From the NCBI GenBank assembly GCA_030522415.1, contig CM060107.1, positions 53,002,718-53,066,717 on the forward strand: DNA of 64,000 nt. The letters are read 5' to 3'. A program made the translations under genes and the position numbers. Shown one piece after another: positions 10,606-22,460 of this stretch. The notes under the pieces are model-generated. The model was not told where the DNA came from and searched no databases. It worked only from the letters and a program-made list of their open reading frames with translations. Each line of letters starts with the position of its first letter. Positions within the stretch are counted from its first letter, which is position 1. This DNA is from Channallabes apus (lineage: Eukaryota > Chordata > Actinopteri > Siluriformes > Clariidae).

Positions 10606-11058
10606 GCCGCCCAGCCCACGCCACACTGCCCCCACCCGAGCTGGGACCGTCCCCGGTCACTATCAATACCTCAGTCTCAAAAGCGTGAAGGTGGTCGGCG
10701 CTGGCGTTGCGAACGCCGGAGTCCTGCTGTGGGGGCGCGGTGAAAAACGCTACATTGGTGTCAGAAGTGGGATGGAGAGTGTCTAGTTGGAGCGAACGGC
10801 GGAGGACCTGTGGAGGATCCAAGAGGGCCGCCGAGGAGCATTTTCTGAACCGCACCAGCAAAGCAGCGCAGTGAAAGCGCAGCGGCGAGAGGATGATCCC
10901 GGCACTGGATCTCGGGGCGGAGCCCAACGTCGAAGCTGCGCAACCTACAGCTCCGTGTGAAGTTAGCCGTCGAACTGACGTGCAGCTGCACCTTCCCTTC
11001 TACAACGGCGCCGTTGAACCCTACTAATTTTTTGTGCAGGTAGAGCTCGCTCGACCTC

Positions 11059-12315
11059 GTGAGCTGGTCCTCGGCGGAAATCGTGGTCCGCGTAGCGCTC
11101 TCGCTGGAGGGCGACGCACTCCGGGTGCTCGAGGACCTCCGGGCCGAGGAGCGGAAGGATTGGGCAAAGCTGCGGGAATCACTCAACTTCCGGTTCGGCG
11201 CGGGTGACCGCAGGGAGGTGGCTGGCAAGGAGCTCGCTTGCGTGTTTGCGATAGACTTACGATGCCTCGCACGCCGGGGCTACCCCGAATTCGAGCACGA
11301 CCAGCAGGAAGAGCTAGCTCGTCTTGCATTCCTCCGGGGGCTCCAGCCGCTGTGGCTCTGCGAGCAGCTCAGGTTGGCGGCACCCGGTACTCTTGCCGAG
11401 GCGCTGGGTGAGGCCGAGCGTGCTGAACCCATCCTGGTCGAACATCGCAGCGAAAGATCTGAGCTACCTCCAGCCGTGGACAGGGCTACCCGCAAGCCTC
11501 CGAGACGACGCCAAGGCCCGTGGCCGCAGGACTACAGTTGTAACGTTCTGAGGCGCCGAGGACAGCGTACCCCAGCAGCCGTCTCTGTTCCCTTAACGTG
11601 CGGATTCAACGTCCATTTGGGACGTGTGGGAAATCGCGCTGGGGTTTACGTGGACTGTGTGCTGGACGGCGTGCTGCTGCGGGCGCTCGTGGACACCAGC
11701 TCCACTGTTTCGTTACTGCGCGCTGGATTATTGGGACAAAGCGAGCGCGTTTGCCGCCTGCCTGATCCAGCCTTCAGCATCCGCACCGTGTCTGGGAGCT
11801 ACCTGAAGATACGGGCTCATCGCACGGTGCGTGTCAACATAGGTGAGCGCAGTTATGTTCATAGATCGCGAGTTTAAGATCACGCTAGCTAACCTACGGG
11901 AGGTATTTCTGGCTATCCGGCGGGCGAATTTGCGGCTCAACCCTAAAAAGTGCCAGCTATTGCGGCAAGAGACCGTTTTTCTGGGTCACATAATTAGTGC
12001 CCAAGGCATTGCTACCGACCCAGCCAAAATCGCTGCGGTACAGAATTGGTCCAAACCGATAAATGTGTCGCAGCTACGCACCTTCCTAGGCTTAGCCTCT
12101 TACTACCGCCGGTTCGTGAAAAACTTTGCCACGACCGCCAGCCCGCTGCACGGGTTAACGAAAAAGAACCAGCCGTTTCGCTGGGACATTGCACATGCGC
12201 ATGCTTTCGCTCAGTTGCGTAAAGCTTTGATCACGTGTCCCGTTCTTGATTATCCAGATGCATCGCGCGCGTTCATCCTTGACATGGACGCAAGCGATGT
12301 AGGGCTGGGCGTACT
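11059..12315 (+). pseudogene. Gag, protease and RT/RNase H fragments with large deletions
   Basis: The first part reads like a Gypsy gag (LEGDALRVLEDLRAEERKDW ... FRFGAGDRREVAGKELA). A protease-like stretch follows with ALVDTSSTVSLL, where the catalytic triad should read D-T/S-G, so the glycine is replaced. At about 11870 the sequence jumps to the RT thumb (NLREVFLAIRRANLRLNPKK, then LGHIISAQGIATDP) and the RNase H start (FILDMDASDVGLGV). The RT palm with YxDD is deleted, and RNase H runs straight into the 3' repeat, so integrase is gone too. Confidence 0.75.
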
Positions 12316-12528
12316 TTATTTAGTACCAGCACTGTATAACATGCGCAGCACATTCACTGTTATAGCACACAGAGAGAAATCACACACGCACACACATACT
12401 GTACAGGTCAAGCACGCATACACACACTCAAACTTGGCTGAAACCGCTAACCTAGAACAAACGTACCAAACAGGGTGAACACAAAAAGAACCCCTCCTGC
12501 AAGGCATGATGGTCGCCAGTCGCCAGTT
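12316..12528 (+). repeat. 3' direct repeat (LTR part) of the deleted Gypsy element
   Basis: Partner of 10405-10605. Homology ends at GGTCGCCAGTCGCCAG, after which AT-rich unique sequence begins, so the LTR is cut short. Confidence 0.6.
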
Positions 12529-14600
12529 GCCACAGTATCTTTTGATAAATCTGCTCAGACACGTTTTCTCTGTTTATTATATTCTACCCAGTTTTAGCCC
12601 TTAACTTGTGATAACCAGTTTTTCTTATTTCCTGATGATTTTCTCTCTTGTTCAGGAGCAGGAGGGGAGAAATAGGTAATAAATAATTGCATGCTATATA
12701 TGCAGACTGTGTGTCAGGTTTCTAGAATTTCTACAGTCAGGGACTTTTGCATATTGTCAATGTGTATAATTGTCTGTAATATTTGTAAAACTGTCAATTT
12801 AGGATGTGTTCACAATTTAAATGTTTTGTTTGATTAAAACAAACTCTGGTGCGGTTGCTCAGTTAGTGAGGTTCCCTCGAACAAATGTAAACACTGCCAT
12901 CTGAACCTGGGTGCAAACGAACCCAGTCCACTTGAAAAGGTGGGTCTGGCCCGCTTACAATAAACTCTGATGCGGTTCAATTGAAATGTGAATGCACCAC
13001 AGACCAGAGATAATTAAACAAACCAAGTCTGCTTTGCTACCGTTATCTGATAATGATGACTGAACCTGAGAACTTTCACTGGTCCACTCTGTATCTGTGA
13101 CATTCAATGTAGAGGAGGCAGCGTTTGGAAAGGCAGCGAGTGGAAGAAAATCCTACCTACATCACATGCAGTCGTTAGCAAGGTACTGGACAAAAAAAAT
13201 TAAATACCCAATATCATCAATGAATTAAATAGCAAATTATTATTATTTTTTATTTTATGGCATTTAAATTCAAGGACATTCACTATGGACAGAAGACAAA
13301 AACACAGGAATGCACACGATACTGTAGCTCAACTAGGCTTTATTCAAAGACAAGAGTGCTTCTAAAAAATCTCAGTAATTAAAGATCACTGCTTGCATTT
13401 TATTTATTTATTTAATATTTTGTCGGGGTTGTCGCCTCTAGCGGCTCTATGGATAAAAGCTATTAAAAAAATCTAAACATTCAGTGCATTGGCAATGTTT
13501 TATTCACCATCTGGGGCCGTGCTTGTGGTGTGTTAAATTTTATAAACTCTTCTTGAGGTTTCAGCTGGTAAAGACACCACTATATATAATCCACATCCCC
13601 TGTGCTGTGTCTTTTGGTCCAATGTTGAAAATGTCACCGTAAAACCTAAGCGAACCAGGACTTCATACTAGTAAACCAAAACGTATGTATCATTTTATAC
13701 ATTGGTCCAAACCAAAAGAACTGAATTACAAATGTGAACAGACCATCAGTGGCAGGCAGATGAAGTCACACAAAGTGCAACACATCTCAATCTTTGTGTC
13801 TAGTAAAGTGTCAAGGTTTCATGCGAATCATTAAACAGCGACATCTGGTGGAGAGTAGAGATTATAGCAGGGATAAAGTCCAGTCTGTGTAAAACCTGCT
13901 CGCTTCATTGAAGTACAGTGAGTCTGATCTGTGGACATGAAATGAGCAATAACACCACATGTATTTGTCCTTATTTTTAATAATTGTTATTCATATAAAT
14001 AGCACATAAACTTCAAATGACCCCAACACCACATTCCATCTATCTAACACAATCACGTTGTATATAAAATGAAGATAATAACTGTTTTTATGTGACTTAT
14101 TAAAGAAGTGAAAGTGGGTGCAAACATTCAATCCTCTCTGCACACTTGCTCTAAGGAATCTGGTATGAGCCTCTGAGCTTTGGTATATGTACACTTTTTG
14201 CTTTTGCAACCACAGAAAATACAGTAAACTAAGTGTCACTGTTCGCCACTCCCACTATGTCACACAAAAACACTCAACAACAATAGACCTGAGTGCACAT
14301 AGTTTCGATTAGGGATATAACTAAATACAAATTTCTTATTGCAATTAAACAGCAGAAGCAACAATTATCTTTTCTATGGGTTGTTTTTACTGATGTAAAT
14401 GCAACCTGTACAGTACAAGTATCCACAATACAACTTTTGTAACAATGCAGCTATTTTTAAGGGTTTAAAATACACAATCAGTCATCAACAGTATGATATG
14501 CAGTGAAATGCGTGGTTTATTGAAGTCCGTAAAGGTTTTAACCAAATTACTATTACCATATTACAAATTATTATAGTGTTAGTACAGTAAATCCCCAACA
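12529..14600. other. Gene-free region with a possible old DNA transposon (12835-13745)
   Basis: No host coding exon is seen. Bases 12835-13010 (AACTCTGGTGCGGTT, repeated in altered form as AACTCTGATGCGGTT at 12964) and 13640-13745 (GAACTGAATTACAAATGTGA) resemble the two ends of fish hAT-type elements, where the 'expected GTGAA' wording recurs, but I could not align clean inverted ends. The remainder is AT-rich with no signal. Confidence 0.3.
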
Positions 14601-14611
14601 TAAGAACAAGT

Positions 14612-14890
14612 TCAGTTCCGAGAGCTCAAAGCCCAAGACTGCTTGTTGCCTCCAAATGCACGATCAGCACCTTTCCCTTTCCTGATGATGTCTTCATATG
14701 AGACTGATATGTGCACGTCTCCCGTACCACGAATCTCCACCTCCCAGTAACAGCGTCCAAACACACTCTCCTTACTCAACACCTGCTCATAGTAGTCAAA
14801 TCTCTCTGGATGATCAGAGTACGGCTGCAGCGTCTCACTGAGTGTCAGCACAATGTGCTGTGTTGGGATCCAAAGTCAGATCACAGAAAT
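14612..14890 (-). pseudogene. B30.2 (PRY-SPRY) exon fragment of a finTRIM-like gene
   Basis: On the minus strand a splice acceptor CTGTTTAG at 14891 opens an exon matching the last exon of the intact finTRIM at 35.6-36.2 kb: [40 protein letters not shown] and VSYEDIIRKGKG. A one-base frame change follows DPNTAH, and similarity stops after NKQSWAL, so roughly the second half of the domain is missing. It is a relic of a duplicated TRIM gene; with the exon at 15037-15093 it shows the piece was copied as genomic DNA with its intron. Confidence 0.8.
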
Positions 14891-15036
14891 CTAAACAGAG
14901 AATGAAATGAAAAAAAGAGAAAAAATATTAATTACAGCATATGTTTATGTGGAAGGAAAGGCACTGTGTGTGTGTGTGTGTGTGTGTCATGCATCTGTCT
15001 GTATGATCTGTGTTTGTAGATTTGTGGTAGACATAC

Positions 15037-15093
15037 ATTTCATAAACTGATCTCTGCTCTGTGGGTCTTCTGGGAAAATCGAAAAATTTTGAA
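15037..15093 (-). pseudogene. Relic of the short penultimate finTRIM exon
   Basis: Flanked by CTCCACAG acceptor and AAAT|GTATG donor, these 57 bases align with the 60-bp exon 5 of the intact gene (shared CAGAGCAG and TTTMTGAAAT motifs). Three bases shorter, in keeping with decay. Confidence 0.65.
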
Positions 15094-15099
15094 CTGTGG

Positions 15100-16260
15100 A
15101 GACAGAAATAAAGACAGAAATAAAATGGGTGTGAAATATGTGCTGATCAGAAAAGTGGCGGCTGCTCTAAGACTACAAGGGAAGCTCAGCTTCACCTACA
15201 GATGTCGCCATTAAAAACCCGCGTGTTTTCCCGCGGGATGCCGCAATTTAGCGCGCGGCTTGCCGCGACTTGCCGGAGGGAACATTCGGGAATTTAAAAT
15301 AAATGTGTTGTGCTTCACTGAATATCCGCCAGATGGCGCATAGAAGGACTTTATCTAAAAGCCGGTGGTCCGGGAAAGTCAGTTTCCCTATGTTTCCCCG
15401 GTGGCGCGCAGATTCAAATCATGACGTCACTCGCTACCTAACGCTGAGAAGGCGAACGAGGATTTTAACAGTTTTTCTCTCGTTTTAAAGTGTTTTTATG
15501 AACTTTTTGAATTAAACAAATAACCTATGCATAATAATCGAGTGTCTTTTCGCTTTTTTTTTGTATATTTGAAGATAATTCATACGTTTTAAGCCGCTGC
15601 AAAAGGCTGGTTTGCTGGGCGAGTACTGACATCACGACTACTTTTATTACACCTACATTTGTTTATTTGTATATGTATGTTATTAATATAAATTTTTTAG
15701 AGATTGTGTGTGCGTGCACGGAGAGTTTGTGTTGATAAGTGTATGTGGATAAGTTGATAAGTGTATCAGAAAGCATTAAAATGTTCATTTGAATTAAAAT
15801 GACACACACACGTCTGTATATACAGTATATCAATTACATATATATCAATTTCATTAGTTCGTTCATTCTATTTGAAGCTTCGGATGTTTTTTTTTTTTTG
15901 GTTTGGTTAGATTAGTTCTGAACTCGCTTCCGTGAAACTATCGCTAAAACAATGTACTGAGCCCTCCTGAGGATATAAAGCTTTATTATTGTATTTGAAT
16001 AAATAATCAGATCTACCACAGCAGGTAATAATCTATGGTGTGTCATAACCGAAGCAAACACCACGATTATGCCTCGTTTCGTTCAACGGGAACGTGGTTC
16101 ACTTGGCCGCGGTGTATTATAAACCTGTGGAATGTTTCACTGTTTATGTTCACATAAGAGTAATAAAAGCGAGTGAAATGTGGAAATGATGTGTGGCAAC
16201 TCAATGAGGACTAAAGCAAAGATTTCGGTAACTCCACTGAGTGTAACATCTGCATAGTGA
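15100..16260. other. GC-rich transposon-like patch and AT-rich spacer
   Basis: Bases 15185-15480 are CpG-rich (AGATGTCGCCATTAAAAA, CCCGCGGGATGCCGC) and resemble, in inverse orientation, the stretch at 24120-24190, so both are probably ends of one transposon family. No coding frame is convincing. 15500-16260 is plain AT-rich sequence. Confidence 0.35.
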
Positions 16261-16272
16261 CACTGAACATCT

Positions 16273-16374
16273 TCACTTTTCCGTTTACCTCTGAAAAAAA
16301 AGCTGTATTTTGTTTGTTTATATTTAGAGTTTTTATAACAGTAGAACAAGTACCCGCGCGCACGCACACACATA

Positions 16375-16411
<37 letters not shown>

Positions 16412-16872
16412 CCCTGAGCCCTCGGGAAACATCCAATCACCGTCGGTATACAAATGAGTCAAGACGCAGCCTAACGTGGTGTCGTGTCGTATTTCAGTGG
16501 TCACGGAGTGGGAAGACTTTGAAGAAGCTGCAGTGACAGTAAACAGCTGAACAACTTCACTTTTCCGTTTACCTCTGAGGAAAAAAAGCTGTATTTTGTT
16601 TGTTTATATTTAGAATTTTTATAGTAGTATAAGAGAAAGTTATAGTTTGGTCTGTATTGTAGTTCGCACGCTTGTAGAGAATAAATAAATGAATAACACC
16701 TTCATATCCCCTCTCAAGAGTGTCATAGTCCATTGTTAGTTTTAATGATCTGGCTGAAACTAATTATCACTACATAAGTACCCTAACACCATTGATCATG
16801 AGTCTCAGCTGAACCTAATTCTATACTTGTAACAGAAAATGTAGATGCAGATTCCAAATGTGTATTTATATA

Positions 16873-16942
<70 letters not shown>

Positions 16943-17076
16943 GCTCTACGCAGGGGCAAGAGAGGGCAGCGCACCCTTAAATGTCTGCACATGTTAATAT
17001 ATTCCTAAAATGTATATATTACAAGTTGATAAACTGATCTGCGGTAGCGGAAAAATCCGCTGAAAATAGGACACAT

Positions 17077-17109
<33 letters not shown>

Positions 17110-17190
17110 TGCGCGCACACACACACACAGACACACCTCCCTTGAGCCCTGCGTCTGTCGGATTTCAGCGGTCACGGAAAGACTTTGAAG
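16273..17190. repeat. Direct repeats around CA/GT and GATA microsatellites
   Basis: A roughly 70-bp block (CACTTTTCCGTTTACCTCTG ... TTTGTTTATATTTAGA) occurs at 16273 and again at 16555. The sequence CTCCCYTGAGCCCT followed by GGTCACGGA and GAAGACTTTGAAG occurs near 16411-16530 and near 17138-17190. Microsatellites lie at 16371-16409 (CA)n, 16873-16940 (GATA)n then (GT)n, and 17083-17137 (CA)n. This looks like a partly tandemly copied old repeat. Confidence 0.5.
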
Positions 17191-17825
17191 CAGTTTATAT
17201 ATGAATCTAAGCTTGAACTTATCAGCATTGTAAATATATAATACTTTTCAAATAAAATCGCTATTACTTTGACCCTGAAGTTTAGTTTAGCACACACAAA
17301 AAACAGAAAAGTAATTTCTGGTAAATCAACGGAATGTGTAGTTTATTTACAGTAATTCATTAAAAAATGAATATACATTGTACAGTACACGGTAAATACG
17401 GGAAAGATTACAAAATGAAAAAACAAACAGTGTCTACTTTATAAACAGCTTAGTATGTGCGTCGAGATGCTGAAATCCCTTGCATGTTTTTGCTTCCAAG
17501 TGGAGAGATATTTGACCGATAGCCTAGAACAAAAGATCTATAGGTGTGATCACAACCCCCTCCGACCGACCGTGCCATCAATCACTGACCACCTCAGAAG
17601 TTCCCTCCAATGTATGGCTGCAATACTTGTTTTGCAAGTATTTTTAACACCATTCAAAGGGGCAGTTATCGGCTATGACACGTTGAAGGAGAACTTAATA
17701 GTTCTCAAAAATAGTGTAAATGTCTGCAACAATCACTAACCATTAAAATGTTTTTTTTTTTGTAATTAAACACGAAAATATTAATTATATTTCCATATAT
17801 ACACACACATATACACACACACACA
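17191..17825. other. AT-rich spacer with one unrecognised 94-codon frame
   Basis: An open frame at 17455-17739 (plus) has no similarity I recognise. It includes TVPSITDHLRSSLQCMAAIL, which has some transposase-like feel but no motif. Not called as a gene. Confidence 0.3.
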
Positions 17826-19914
17826 CAAGGGCGTAGGTTTGCTACCTATGACTCCAACTAATACCCCATCCCCCAATCCCCTTTTCCACCCACCAACCCC
17901 CAACCCCCTGCCCCATCCACCTACCAACCTCCCACCCCAACTATGTCCACTGAATACATGTTTTTCTTAATATGGTGCGAAATCACTTTACATTAATACT
18001 AGCAATGCTTCGATTTATATTAATCCACTCGAAATGCAATTCATTAAGTTAAATTAAGGAATAGTGTAAAGTTAAAGAAATGTTTCATAACTGACAAAAA
18101 GATAGTCTTTAATAAAATAAAAACTATTCTTTATTGAGCCCTAGTGCAAATGAAACATCTCAATCATCTGTATATATATAAAAGTAGATTACATCTAAAC
18201 ATGAACTACTAGGTAGAGTACCACACAACAGCTCAATGCCTATTGCTCCTATATGAAGGAGACAAAAACATGCCTTCGCCTCTCGTTAACAAAAATAAAC
18301 TGCTGGCATATTTGTTTGACATCAATATTGTCCAGGCTGTTCTTTTTTTCTTCTGATAAACACTAAAGATGATATTTTGTAGAATGCTGAAAACCTGTAA
18401 TCATTGATTTACATAGTATTTGTTTTTCCTGCTACGGAAGTCAATGTTTTCAGCTTTTTTCCCCAATATCTTATTTTGTATTCAACAAAATAAAGAAAAT
18501 CATTAAAGTTTGGAACCACTTAAGGAGTAAATAGTGAGTAAAGTTTTTTTGGGGGTGAACAATGGCTTTGACCCTAACTCTTCCCCTCTGACTGCACTAG
18601 GACCGGACAGCATTGCCACCTGATGAAATAGTTTGACAAAAAAGTGAAATGTCAGTTCAAAACTTTTGCCAAAAACACTAATGAATCACTTACATCCTCA
18701 GCCTATCACTCCTCATAATGCTAAATATTAGTATAATCAACATGTATAATACACGCACACATATTATATGTTATATACTGTATAATCAACATTCAGATTG
18801 ACCTCCTGTGACCTCGCCTCTTCACCTGAACTACAACATGGCTGATCTGCTTCTGTCCCCTAATTGAAAAACATTGAGGGATTCCTTATGAGCATGGACA
18901 GAGAATGCCTCAGCCTATTATTGGTAACAATGTTAAATCTCAGGACAACTACAGTGGCTTGCAAAAGTATTCGCCCCCCGTGAACTTTTCCACATTTTGT
19001 CACATTACAGCCACAAACATGAATCAATTTTATTGGAATTCCACGTGAAAGACCAATACAAAGTGGTGTACACGCGAGAAGTGGAACGAAAATCATACAT
19101 GATTTCAAACATTTTTTTTTTTACAAATAAGTAACTGAAAAGTGGGGTGTGTGTAATTATTCAGCCCCCTTTGGTCTGAGTGCAGTCAGTTGGCCATAGA
19201 CATTGCCTGATGAGTGCTAATGACTAGAGAGCACCTGTGTGTAATCTACACTCTCTCCATCGCTGTCTGATATACAGCACAGGTGTTTAGGTTCTGTTAC
19301 CTGACAAAACAGGATAAACACATGCCATTTAAACAGCAATCATTTTATTTCACTTTTTCTGAGTCTTAGTGTGCAAACCTCGAATCAAATCATTAATGTT
19401 CGCCAAGTAAGTGAATGCATTTTAAAAACTATTTTTCTGAAGTGGATTGTCTATTGGTGTCAACAAAATTCTAGCCATATGGCAATATTAGTATATTAGT
19501 TTATCAATTTCTGACAAACAGTCACTAGATTAGGAGACTGACAGGGATCATATTTATACTTTTACATTTAGCTGTTTAATCTGCTGTTAGTTTTACGTCC
19601 GTATTCACAGACTATATCCTGGCCTGCTGTACTGAATGTGAGTCCACTGCATTTGGCGCTGCTTGTGTCTGAACGCAGCCAATCGTCTATCACATGATGG
19701 CAGGGAAAGGCACAGCCAATCAAAATGTTCATATGTGTTTTGGGGGCGGGAGGACTCAAGGAGAGAACGTGATTTATCCCTTTCTGCGTGTCTAGGTTAA
19801 TGTTGACAGAACGATTAAAAAAAAAGTGGATTAAATTATTGGTGGGGACATTTCAATGGTCGGAGGATATTGGTGGGGACACATCCCCTCCGTCCACCCT
19901 AAATCTACGCCCCT
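17826..19914 (+). mobile_element. hAT-like non-autonomous DNA transposon
   Basis: The ends are inverted: CAAGGGCGTAGGTTTG at the left and the complement of CAGGGGCGTAGATTTAG at the right. CAGGGGCG-type ends are typical of hAT-group elements in fishes. The flanks are (CA)n and (TA)n tracts, so the expected 8-bp target duplication cannot be read. No transposase frame exists. It contains a Tc1 relic (18954-19330), and its right 1.5 kb is part of the segment repeated inverted at 61-63 kb. Confidence 0.55.
18954..19330 (+). mobile_element. Tc1/mariner terminal remnant
   Basis: CAGTGGCTTGCAAAAGTATT directly follows a TA, and is followed by the CACATTTTGTCACATTACAG stretch typical of one abundant fish Tc1 family. 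Only the left terminus and part of the 5' region survive; no transposase. Confidence 0.7.
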
Positions 19915-20045
19915 GTATATATATAATTTAAAACTATTTATTCATTTGTCTTTTATTTACTTACTTACTAGCGAATTCTTTTTTAGGGCTCTAAAAACTA
20001 CGGCAGTATGAATGACAATGGAATAGGACGTGTGAGTTGCACCGG

Positions 20046-20047
<2 letters not shown>

Positions 20048-20088
<41 letters not shown>

Positions 20089-20090
20089 AA

Positions 20091-20162
<72 letters not shown>
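20048..20162. repeat. (CA)n followed by (TA)n microsatellite
   Basis: About 38 bases of CA repeat, a short AATAAATA link, then about 65 bases of AT repeat. The equivalent in arm 2 (61150-61200) is much shorter. Confidence 0.9.
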
Positions 20163-20169
<7 letters not shown>

Positions 20170-20288
20170 TTCTTAAAACATCGTGTTCACCCATGCACTG
20201 AAAAAAAGAACTTGTAAGATTTACTTGATAAAATCCTCATAACAATTTGGACACAGATTTTAAGTAAATTTTATTGCTCCAATATTAA

Positions 20289-20930
20289 GGCTGAATCCCA
20301 ACCCTTCCCCCTACCCTTCCATTTGACGCGTTCACGTGCAGGGGTAGTGGTGTCTCATTTCTCTTTTGGTTGGAGGTGTAGGGGGGGGGGGAAGGGCCAG
20401 ATAGCCCTCCAAACGAAGATTTTTCAGGACCTCACTTCAAACGAAGGGCTAAGCGAAGTTTTCAACATGGCTGCTCACTCGAGCAAACAGACCCATAAAT
20501 GTTAAGTCATTTTTGCCATTAATAAAGATTTTTATGACAAGTTTTCATTATATGTATATTACCTTTAGTCTTGTGTTTGTGTTTATGGTGATGTTCTCTA
20601 AAGAAACGTTTGCAAAAAACATCGCTAAAGTTTGCTAGCGGATAGCACATATTGCACAGTATTACAAATATATATTTTTATGTATAAAATTTTATGTGTA
20701 AATCGAAATACGGCGCAAAAAACCTTTGGGAGTGAGTAATCTCTCTCTTATTGGAATGTGTGATAAACATCGGCGCATGTCCTCTGACGTAACATTAGGA
20801 ACCAGCGACAACGTAGAGTATGATGACGTATAACAGTGTTGTTCCATTTCTTAGGGGAAATATTTATACCCTTCCCCTTTCCACTTCGTTTCAAGGGACA
20901 AGGGGAAGAAAATAGAATTGTGATTCAGCC
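20289..20930 (+). mobile_element. PIF/Harbinger-like MITE with TAA target duplication
   Basis: The element begins GGCTGAATCCCAA and ends with its complement TTGTGATTCAGCC. TAA sits on both sides (20286-20288 and 20931-20933), the 3-bp TWA duplication expected of PIF/Harbinger. At 642 bp with no transposase it is non-autonomous. Arm 2 has the same insertion at the same place (60177-61027, 851 bp), so it predates the arm duplication. Confidence 0.7.
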
Positions 20931-21653
20931 TAAGTAAAACTCACCCGTAATTGTCAGGTAAAATTTACTTAATTAAATTAACAATAAAAGAAATCAAGTA
21001 AAAGTTACATAATTATATTTAATGCACAAATTAGATTTATTTAAAATAATCAAGTAAAGTTGCAGGAACCTTAATTTTATGAAATTACTATCATTTTGTT
21101 TTGTGAGATTTTCCCTTAACTTGGTTTTATCAATTTATATTACTCCCTATAATAATGTAAACATTGCTAATTTATGTTTTGGAAAGAAACTTAAGTAATT
21201 ATTTCATCTATATCTTTCATAAATCACACAATTAAAATATAACTAAACAGTTTATTCACCAACATTACCAAATATTTGTGACATTCACAGTCTAGATCCA
21301 AGTTGTCTTTTTAATAAAAGTGCATTCAGCTAAATTTTGCATCCATAGAAAAAAACTGCACGGCACCAGGGCCTGAAATACTTGGTTTAAACAAAATTGT
21401 GTAAAATAATAAATAAATAAAATACAGCATTCATTTAGAAATAAAATACAGCAGAAAATACATTAAACAAACTGTAGAATAAACGTTAAAACGTAATAGC
21501 CCTCGGAAGCAGTGAAGTTGCAACATTCAAATCAGCACTCTGGACTAGTGCACTTAAAAGTATGCCATTGAAACCATAACGCATTAAAACATTAAGCTGA
21601 ACATGTAAACACAACATGTAAAGACTTGTAGTCAAGCCAAATCAAATGTTTTA

Positions 21654-21889
21654 AGATAACTTCATCTTTAAAGCTTGCACTTTTGGTGATAGCTTAATCC
21701 CATCAAGTTCTAGAAGAACTTTCTGAAAATAGCTCAAATGTGTAGCGCAGTGCTCGGAGCTATTGCCACATTCTTGCAAAATTTCCTCTCCTTCAAGGAT
21801 TATGGATACACCAACTGGTCCTTCCCCTTCAACAGCACAGACGACAAGGATTTTAAGAAGGTGCATACTGGCATCACTTCGTCTGTCCC
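21654..21889 (-). CDS. Possible last exon of a transposon-borne gene, function unknown
   Basis: On the minus strand a good acceptor (TTTTATGCAG) precedes an open frame of about 78 codons ending KVLLELDGIKLSPKVQALKM plus four residues and a stop. The wording FQKVLLELD.KLSPKVQALK recalls the C-terminus of large, repeat-associated multi-exon protein families annotated in many fish genomes, but I cannot name it with certainty. A possible upstream exon on the same strand is at 23894-24124. It may be a captured or element-encoded gene, and a pseudogene is equally possible. Confidence 0.4.
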
Positions 21890-22460
21890 CCTGCATAAAA
21901 TGTACAAGAAAATAAATAATTTATTTTGAGAAACAAAAAAAAAATCTGAATTGCTTCAACCTGTGCTGACTTCATTTCACAGATTGTTAAACTTGGGTTA
22001 AATTGCTTTAGCAATAATCTTGCATCACTAAAACATGGCATGAGATGGCTACACTCCATAGATTACTCTGCACCTTTACAGTGTCAGGAAATCCTATGAT
22101 GAATGCTGAGTTTGTATTTAAAGGGTTAGTCCAAACATGAAAATTCGTTCAATAATTACTCAGATTTATATATTCATTTGCATTTATATGCTTCTGTCCA
22201 ATACAACAAACACTATATTCAATGTATTAATAAATTGTATAATTAATAAGAAAACAATGCTTTACCAGGCAATCATCAAAGAGATCCTCTTCAGATTCAC
22301 GTCTCATCTTTACGCTTTGTTTCTGTGAAAATATTTACATTGTATCATTACATAATCTTTTATTCGCACAACTACATTTAGGCATTTCTTCATCTTTTGA
22401 CTCGACACAGGATGACTCGACTTATTTTCATTGTCTGCAATGCGATTTAGACAAATTAGA

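Larger units (their letters stand above)
10405..12528 (+). mobile_element. Internally deleted Ty3/Gypsy element with LTR-like direct repeats
   Basis: About 200-bp direct repeats at 10405-10605 and 12316-12528 flank a decayed gag-protease-RT fragment. Both repeats share AGCACTGTATAACATG, the CACACACGCACACACATAC tract and GGCATGAYGGTCGCCAG. Downstream of the first repeat, TTGGTGTCAGAAGTGGGATG (about 10757) looks like the primer-binding junction used by related Gypsy elements, so the true 5' LTR probably extends to about 10756, and the 3' LTR is truncated. Confidence 0.65.
18433..21346 (+). repeat. Inverted-repeat arm 1 (partner at 59744-63060)
   Basis: From TACGGAAGTC at 18433 to ATCCAT at 21346, this 2.9-kb segment is present as reverse complement at 59744-63060, 38 kb away. 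The arms share the hAT-like right end, the Tc1 relic and the Harbinger-like element at the same internal sites. They differ by a SINE (arm 2 only), microsatellite length, a roughly 70-bp gap in the Tc1 relic, and the Harbinger-like element being about 200 bp longer in arm 2. Confidence 0.85.

Noticed and set aside
16211..16504. Cys/Val-rich frames across CA repeats
   Set aside because: Translations of (CA)n or (GT)n microsatellites; the same applies near 16783-16992, 37397-37727 and 53756-53953.
17455..17739. 94-codon plus-strand frame as a gene
   Set aside because: No start context, no recognisable motif, no repeat copy to support it.
19568..19759. 63-codon frame conserved at 61489-61680 as a conserved gene
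   Set aside because: The identity comes from the inverted duplication of the whole 3-kb segment, not from protein constraint; it lies within non-coding hAT-like sequence.
20323..20505. 60-codon frame inside the Harbinger-like MITE
   Set aside because: Partly poly-G, not shared intact with the arm 2 copy, and no transposase motif.
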